Below are positions 32,369 to 39,400 of a stretch of DNA of 52,686 bases, in pieces. Under the pieces are notes generated by a model. That model made no database searches. It saw only the letters and a program-made list of their open reading frames with translations, and was not told the DNA's origin. Numbering within the stretch: position 1 is the first letter of the stretch; every line of letters starts with the position of its first letter. Location of the stretch: IMG/VR virus record IMGVR_UViG_3300046167_000854, positions 1-52,686 of that record, one strand, 5' to 3'. Source of the DNA: a virus. Both the position numbers and the translations under genes were made by a program.

Positions 32369-32416
32369 TGGAGCGGGAAACGAGATTCGAACTCGCGACC
32401 TCAACCTTGGCAAGGT
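32369..32416 (-). other. attP: attP core: 3' part of tRNA-Gly(GCC)
   Basis: Read on the minus strand, this starts in the anticodon arm (ACCTTGCCAAGGT, anticodon GCC), continues through a variable region and the T arm (GAGTTCGAATCTC) and ends TTTCCCGCTCCA, the acceptor and discriminator with the encoded CCA. The 5' half of a tRNA is missing, so it is not a functional tRNA gene here. It lies 106 bases after the integrase, as expected for a tRNA-targeting tyrosine recombinase: integration would rebuild the host tRNA with this 3' end. Confidence 0.9.
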
Positions 32417-32528
32417 GGAATCCCTTGTTATTTCTGGCTTAGCCAAGCATATCAATAAGTTACAAAGCACTCATGAGATGCGCTCGAGAGCTGCACTCTG
32501 CCCAGTGGACTACAACCTGTTTTAGGGG

Positions 32529-32565
32529 TCTCACCCCATCCGACCCGCCTTTGCGGGGGGTGAGA
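32529..32565 (+). terminator. Long nested hairpin between attP and the next gene
   Basis: TCTCACCCC (32529-32537) pairs with GGGGTGAGA (32557-32565) in a nine-base stem, and inside it CCCGC and GCGGG form a second stem. A T-rich stretch (GTTTTATTT) follows after five bases. It lies in the 328-base gap from integrase to 32591, which otherwise holds the minus-strand terminator and attP. Terminator for plus-strand transcripts or a 5' leader structure of the 32591 gene; the sequence alone does not decide. Confidence 0.6.
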
Positions 32566-32590
32566 TGCCCGTTTTATTTGGAGCAGAGTT

Positions 32591-32875
32591 ATGACCACTT
32601 GGAAAATATATCGAATTGTAGATCACAACGAATGTCCGCCGGTAACGACGTTTTTTGATACGTCCAAGAGTCACCGCAACTGTCTTGATGGCTTGATGGA
32701 ATCAGGTAAAGACCTGAAGCTAGTCGAGATTGAGACTGTTATGGTACGGCGCTCTAAATCAGACGTGGTGAACGTTCTTAACTACGCCTATTCATCGCCG
32801 GAGGTCGGTCATCTAGCTGATGTAGAGCCGGTTGAAGAGAAGCGATGCTATTCACACCTGAGACTGGTTAAGTGA
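32591..32875 (+). CDS. Hypothetical protein beside attP, 94 residues
   Basis: ATG with GGAGCAG upstream. The product is mixed alpha-beta (TTWKIYRIVDHNECPPVTTF, then KLVEIETVMVRRSKSDVVNV) with several His/Cys. No motif recognised. Genes between attP and the late operon are often expressed in the prophage, so a moron-type role is possible. Its end overlaps the next start by 4 bases. Confidence 0.55.
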   Translation: MTTWKIYRIVDHNECPPVTTFFDTSKSHRNCLDGLMESGKDLKLVEIETVMVRRSKSDVVNVLNYAYSSPEVGHLADVEPVEEKRCYSHLRLVK

Positions 32876-33144
32876 GCGAGGACGAGGTCAAGCAGGCTAT
32901 GGAGCTGCTCGACAAGGGTAAGACGTACGACGAGGTGTCATACGTTGTTGGGGTTCACTCAAGTACAATCATACGAAAGGTGCGGCAGTATAAGATCTAT
33001 GGGTCTTCGCTTTTCTCTAAGGACCCTAGTCCGATTACTTCGTGCGCTTGTGCTGATACGGAATCTTTTTCGAACCAGTCTTCGCCTTTTTCATCTTGGC
33101 TTTTTCAGCAGCGCTCATTTCAGAAGCAGTCTTCGGGGTCTTAG
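32872..33144 (+). CDS. Hin-type helix-turn-helix protein, C-terminus doubtful
   Basis: A GTG start overlaps the previous TGA. Residues 1-42 (DEVKQAMELLDKGKTYDEVS, then VVGVHSSTIIRKVRQYKIYG) form a helix-turn-helix like that of Hin resolvase or transposase ends. After about residue 54 the frame is antisense to the convergent DUF5872-like gene (33035-33286) and is Ser/Phe-rich, unlike a real fold. Either the gene truly overlaps by 110 bases or it once ended earlier. A small regulator is possible. Confidence 0.45.
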   Translation: MSEDEVKQAMELLDKGKTYDEVSYVVGVHSSTIIRKVRQYKIYGSSLFSKDPSPITSCACADTESFSNQSSPFSSWLFQQRSFQKQSSGS

Positions 33145-33286
33145 CCGAGACACGCTTTGATGGTCGGCAAGCGGGGTATCCTTTACGCTTATCCTTCTTG
33201 CCAGACCTTCCGCACTTCTTCCCAGTCTTGATATCAACCCAGTCCTCTTTGAACCAACGAGTTAATCCGCCATCACTTTTTGCCAC
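33035..33286 (-). CDS. DUF5872-like basic protein, 83 residues
   Basis: GTG start at 33286. GGLTRWFKEDWVDIKTGKKC, then GYPACRPSKRVSAKTPKTAS, is the pattern of small basic proteins (DUF5872-like) found in marine phages and bacteria. The C-terminus is Lys-rich. It is the last gene of the whole late operon and overlaps the preceding 54-residue gene by 14 bases. Perhaps DNA-binding or packaged with the genome; not shown. Confidence 0.65.
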   Translation of the reverse strand: MAKSDGGLTRWFKEDWVDIKTGKKCGRSGKKDKRKGYPACRPSKRVSAKTPKTASEMSAAEKAKMKKAKTGSKKIPYQHKRTK

Positions 33287-33437
33287 TTTTCTTCACCGTT
33301 TTGTATTTGCCGCCACGTTTTTTGTACTCACGTACTAGCCAGCCGTTCGCATAGGCTGATGGATAGACCTTGAACTTCTTCTTTGCCGCTGCCTTTACGC
33401 GGGCATAGAGAGCTTTATCTGTGGGTTCGTTTGCCAC
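33273..33437 (-). CDS. Small basic protein, 54 residues
   Basis: A short frame with the strong ribosome site TAGGAGG seven bases before a GTG start. The product (ALYARVKAAAKKKFKVYPSA, then YANGWLVREYKKRGGKYK) is the well-known VYPSAYANGWLV type small protein of marine phages. It sits between the giant gene and the DUF5872-like gene. Function unknown; charge suggests nucleic-acid contact. Confidence 0.8.
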   Translation of the reverse strand: MANEPTDKALYARVKAAAKKKFKVYPSAYANGWLVREYKKRGGKYKTVKKSGKK

Positions 33438-33445
33438 TGTGCCTC

Positions 33446-36400
33446 CTACGGTTTGATCTCATTCCAGCGCTTGTTGTACCGGTCATAAATCAACTCTTGT
33501 TGGTCGCTTATCTCATCAAGCCTCCTATAGCGCAGGACGGCTTCTACGTTTTCGGCTTGCTCTACTTTCTTCTTTTGTTGTGAGAGCTTTCTGAGAGCCT
33601 TGTTTGCTTGCTTATGGAAGATCTCAAACTGGTAAAGCTTGGGTCCAAACTCCTCACGGAGAGCTGCCTTGCCGGTGCTATTTGCGTCACTGTACTCATC
33701 CCAGTACTGACCCCACTCATTACGGGCGTCATAGAAAGTGACCCGGTCCTTATATGCACTAGGTCGAGGGAAGAACGAGCGAATGATGGGTATATCATCC
33801 AGCTTTAAATCATCGGGCTTATCGTTTCGCCACTTGTGGGCAGTGTCTGCAGCGTCATTAAAGAAGCGCCCCATGCCACCAAACATAAAGTTTAAAGCGT
33901 GCTGTACGCGATCCGGGTTAATCTCGAGCGTGCCGTCTCGGTAATCGCTACCGCCAAAAACCTGAGCGATAGTCTTTGTCGTTGATTCGATCCAGTCTGC
34001 CGTGCCGCGGCGAGTTTTCTGTGATGCCGGGGTCGGAATGAGGAACGAGTTCTGAGGCACCTCGATGTTTTCACCGAAGTAATTAATGTTCGCAGCCTGT
34101 TCCAGTAGGAAGTCACCAACATCAGGGGACGCCAAGAAGCCGAGTTTCAGTACTGCCGACTCAACTGCATCTCGATCTTCTACCGCATGAATACCCTGAG
34201 GGTTGAAGTGTCGGTCTATCGAGCCAAAGAGATCCACGGCAACCGTATCGGGATCCTTTAGGTTCATCGACAGCTCTGCACCTAAGCGCCCGAGGTCGTC
34301 ATAGAACCCCCAGCCATAAGATTTGGGTATGGCAACGCCTTGCTCGTCGCTCATGCGGAACAGCATGCCGGTCTTCTGAGCGTACTCATTGTAATCGAGG
34401 TAGGTAGACTCACCGTCGTCATCCTCGCCAGACATCCATATATTCATGAGCGTCCGAGCGAAACCAAACATCACCAGACCTGCAATCAATGCGCGCGCCT
34501 TGGTTATCTTTTCTCCATCTCGACCAGACTTGAGAGCCGGTCCAGCTGTATTTATGTTGCCCTGCCAAGCCGCATTAAAGAAGAGGAAGAAGGTATCCAT
34601 GCTTCCACTAAGCTCGCCTTTGCGGTTGAAGTTAACAGTAAGATCTTTAGCAATCGTAGCTGCGGTTGTTCTTTCAACACCGGCTTTACGTGACTCGACA
34701 TAGGTGGAGAATCTGGTCACGTTCTCCATGACTTGGTTAAAGTCTTCGACGTATTTGCCAACGAACTTGAGGGTCTTCATGACGTTACCCTCGTTCATCA
34801 GTCTTTTTATTCTGCGACCCTGCTCGTCAAGGTTCTTGGTGTAAGACAGACCCGTGGGGGCACCATCATCCTTGTAGTCCTGAACATACTGGGCAAGCTC
34901 TCTCGCCTTGTCAGTCTCCGGATCTTTTCCACGAGAATCACGCCACAACGCCTTGTACGCAGATGGGTATCCATAGATAACATTCTTAATTATCTTCTTA
35001 CCCTTGAGCCTTCCCGCCCGAGAGTCCTGCTCTGCTAAGAGGTAGCCCACCCCGGTCTGAACGTCACGTATTGGGTTTACTGCACCCCAGGTTGGGTTGT
35101 AGTTGATGTACATGTTGCGCCGGAAATTCTGAAACATTCGCAGCCCTTGCATTACCTGATTGAGGGACTCGATGTCGGAATTGAATATGCCGATACTGGC
35201 GGACTGCAGCTGCTTGTTAAGCTCTAGGTCTCGTATCTCAATAAAGTGATCCTGACCGTTACGCTTGACCTGTATGTATCGCTTAACACCGGGGGCGTCT
35301 GGGCGCTCCTCGTTAGCCATTACGCTTTGGCTCTTACGCACACTGATGTCGTCGGGTGGGGACTGGAATGGGTATTGCGTTGGTGGGTATACGCTCCATT
35401 GGCTGGACTTGAATTTAGTTACAAGCTTCAACAGGCGTTGAGCGATTACATTTTTTTCCGCCCGGACAATTTTTGTTTCGCCATCGATGAAAGAGTTGAG
35501 CAAGGGGTTCTCAGGCATCGTGATACGACCCTTCGCCTTGAAGGATTCCTTGCCCTTAATGCTAAAGCCCTTTGAGCCATTGCCGGTAACCATGTCACCG
35601 TCTACCTCTGTCGCAGCAAATCCTTTAAGGGGAACATAAAACTCATAACGATCCTGCCAGTCCTCGCGAGTCTCGTCATCAAGCAGACCTTTATCGACCA
35701 TGTTCTGACGCATAGCCGTCAACATCTCGTATGTCTTGTCAGCAATTTCCTCGAGGGCGTCGTACTTGTCTTCAAGCTTGGCTGTAGCAACTACGGATAC
35801 AGATTGCTCATCGGTCATTCCCGAGCCGGTCTCCTGAAACTTTAGGGGCTCATTCTCGAGGCGATCTAGTCGCTCAACGATTGACTCAGACGGGCGATCT
35901 AGTGCCCCCATGGAGTCCTCTAGAGCCTTGTTAAGCTGCTCTATTTGCTGGGCCCGCATCTCTCTCTCGCGCTCTGCGATCACCCGGTTACGTTCCGGGG
36001 CATGCTTTGCCAGCAAGTAGAGACCGACTTGGTTTGTGTCTAGTTCAGCCGCCTTCATCAAAGCCGCTATTGGCTTGATGTAGCTATCTTCAAATTTATC
36101 GATCTGGTTCTGCACCTTAGAGTGCATCAGGTTCTCAGCGTCGTGTGCTGATATTGATGCTGGCAATCGCTCGAGCCCCACCGATGCAGCCATGCGATTC
36201 TCTAACTCCTTCAGCTTCTCTATCCTGTCGCCAAGAGCCTTTCGAAGTGACGCAGGGAATGCCCGGCTTAGGCGCTGATCGAGATCCAAGGTAACGAGGT
36301 ACTCGTCATCAAGGTTAAAGCTAATGTCGTGGGAGTCTGCCTGCTCTTCTCTACGGTGGTAACGGGCTTTGTTTATGTCACCACGTACAGCGTTCTTTGC

Positions 36401-39400
36401 CAGAACGAGAGGACCGACCTGAATCACTTCTTCCGCAGAAATGATGGGGTCCATGGTGCGACGATCATAGAACCCCTCTCGTCGGCGTGGGTCCATGCCA
36501 ACCTGTGTCCACTGAGGATCATTGAGAGCCGCTACTGCGTCGTTGTAGTTCTGTTCTGGAGTCTTGTTAACAAAGCTACCCATGATTCGCGCATAGGTAA
36601 CCTTGCTCATATCGCCTTCCATAATCTTTATGGAGGTGTTCGGAGCAGCCTTGAACAGCGCGCCAGCTACCCGGGCTGTACTGCGATGAGACTTAGTTGT
36701 CTTCTCGTGAATCGTTGGAACCCAGACATTGTGTCGGTCGTATGCAGGTATATCTAAACGCAAACCAACCTCAGCACCCTCGTTGATAGCCACGTCAATC
36801 AGGTCTTTCTGGTTTGCTTGCAGTGCGCCACGCATCTCTTCTACGGACGCAGGATCAGGCACTGAGGTGTACGGCTTAACGGTAGACCCAACCACGCGAA
36901 GATACTCATCGATCTCAATCTCACCGCGACGTAGCTTCTTATATGCGCTAGCGACCTTCGGGATAGTCCTGTTGCTAACTGGAACGATAGGACCGTTCTC
37001 ACCCATGGTGTCGTTGATGTATCGACCGATAGATGACTTGAGACCGGGTGATGGATCGAAGCCGTCAATGTCATCGTCGAACACCGCAAGCATCACGTCA
37101 TCGATGCGATCAAACCCGAGGTAGTCGTCACGCTCAAGCGCCCTTAGCAGGCGACGGAACGTTGGTGGAATGATTAGCTCGTCGATATCGATATCCGCAA
37201 CAGATTCTCCGGGCTCAATACCAGAGCTCTCGAATTCTCTTACGGCTGTTTCTCGTGCGACGGCACGAAGGTCCTCGTCTCGGAATGCTGCCGGCTTAGG
37301 ATTGGTCCGGCGTATGAAGCGAGCTTTGCTTACTTCTGGCTGGGTTTCTGGCTGCTCGTCATAGACTCGGTTGAGTTCGCGGTTTTGCGTCCATCCGTAT
37401 CTTTCGCTGAACTCGTCTTCAACTTGCCGTACTCTCGGCTGAAGTTGAGTGACGAGATCCTTAACCCTTCCTTGTAAATCGGGTCGTCCGCTGAGGCGGT
37501 TTTCCAAATACCCTTCGCCATTGGTGTTCTCCGTCCAATCATTTTCGATGAGACCGTTATCTGAAACGAATCGTTTCGCCGTAAAGCTCTCATCGTTATC
37601 GAATTCTATCTGAGTAAGCGCATTGTTGATAGCTTTCTCGAAGTCCGTTTCGCTTTTCTTCCGGGCATAGTTCACAAGCCCGGAGAACGAATTACCGTCG
37701 GCATCGGAAAAATTAATAAACCGAACGCCCGTCCCGGTTGATATAGGCTCAATGCCATACTCCGACAACAGCCGGCTAATCTCCTGAGTCTCTCTTTTCG
37801 AGAACGGTCTGCCGATATCTACGTCAGCCCCATTCTGGGACGCACGGGTATTGGAGTCTTTGAAGAATGGTCGGTGATATCCGATGGCGTCTTGCTTGAG
37901 CAGGATGCCCTTGACTGCTGAGTAAGCGTGAATCAGATCCTCGGCATCCTTTGAAATGACGCCGTCCTCTTTGACTCTGTACTGCCGAGGGACTACTACT
38001 TCGTTTTGTGAGACCGGATCGTTTCGACCTTCCCATGATCCAAGCCCAACGGATACTCCCATTTGGAGCATTCCAAGCTCCCTGGCAACAATGTCGTATC
38101 CATCATCGTCAAGGAATGCCTTATCCATCTGGTGATGGAATTCAATGATCTCACCTTCGGTGGCGTCAAAGATCTCAGGGAAATGCCCTGACTTGGTTGA
38201 CGGTATTGACTCGACACTAATCTGTGCCAGCTTGTTCAGTGCTGCATCTTTGTAATCGAACTTCGCAGATTCCATCTCAGCTTCAGTCGGTTCATATGCC
38301 AAAGCTTTTTTGACCCAAAGCTGACCATGCGCTTGCTCGGAAGCAAGATCCTTGAACTGCCTAATCTTCTTGCCTTTACTGTCTGAGACAAACTTGAAGT
38401 AGCCCTTCAGCTGAGACAGCGCATCAACAGCCTTCTTCAATGGCTTGGATTCCATTCGAGCTTTGATCTCAACCCAGATGGCAGCCTGTACTTGCTGGGG
38501 CTCCCAGCCGAGCTCATTGGCAATACGCAGAGTTTCGTTCTCTACGAAGTCATAATTTAAATCAGTAGGGTTATCGCTGGGATAGCCAAAGGCTCGCATC
38601 ATCCATATGTCTGTGGTGACGCCTTGCTCCAAGTCGTCGTCGATGACACGCAGCAAATTGTTTTCAAAGTTGCTTGTTTTGCGTCCCGAGAAGCCCTTAT
38701 CGCTGTTGAAAACATCCTCCATCTTCTTGCCCATGGAGGTGGGGAATATGCCGCTTTCAATGGGCTTGCCGTTCTTCCACTGATAGTAAGCCTGAACAGC
38801 AAATTCAAAGTTCGTATCCACCCCTGTCTGAGGTGAGGTGATTGCAATAGCGGCAACGAGTTTACGGGCGTCTTCTTTGTTTCCGCCTGTAATCTCTAGA
38901 ATGTTTTTGCCACTACGCTCATACCAGAAACGACCGTACTCACCTTTCTTCGCTATCTCTTTTACTGCCTGTCGCAGTCGGCGTAGCTTGTCTGGGGTGT
39001 TAATTCCTCGCGGGGCACCAACGTACTTGCCAGACTTTTGTCGTCTAGGAGGGGTGTATTCAGTCGGAACCCGGATAAATCTACTGTTATTAGGGTTGGG
39101 GAAGTAGCGCTCGCCGTCGGGCGTCAGCTCAGACAGGATATCTCCGTCTTCCTCCATCTGATCGAGTAGGTCTCGGAAGTTTCCTTCCTCCTGTCCCACC
39201 TGCTCGGACAGTTGTGCGGCAGATATGCCGTCTTCGGAGATGCTCTGTATTAGGGTGTCACGCAGCTCCTGACGTGGCGCCGGCTCTGCTTCAACAGCGG
39301 GGGCATTACGCTCGAGCTTCTCGTTATGAAGCTGGGTAATTATTGCCTCAGTTTCTTTTCTATTGGAGGCAAGTATTCCATTGGAATATGGATGAGTTGG

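Noticed and set aside
32369-32416. Functional tRNA-Gly gene
   Set aside because: Only the anticodon arm to the CCA end is present; the acceptor 5' strand and D arm are missing, so it is an attachment site.
38599-38856. Other minus-strand frames inside the giant gene (for example 38599-38856, 37996-38217, 37330-37593)
   Set aside because: Unlike the 39553-39774 frame they are Ser/Arg-rich, lack good ribosome sites and lie where the giant frame itself is well folded.
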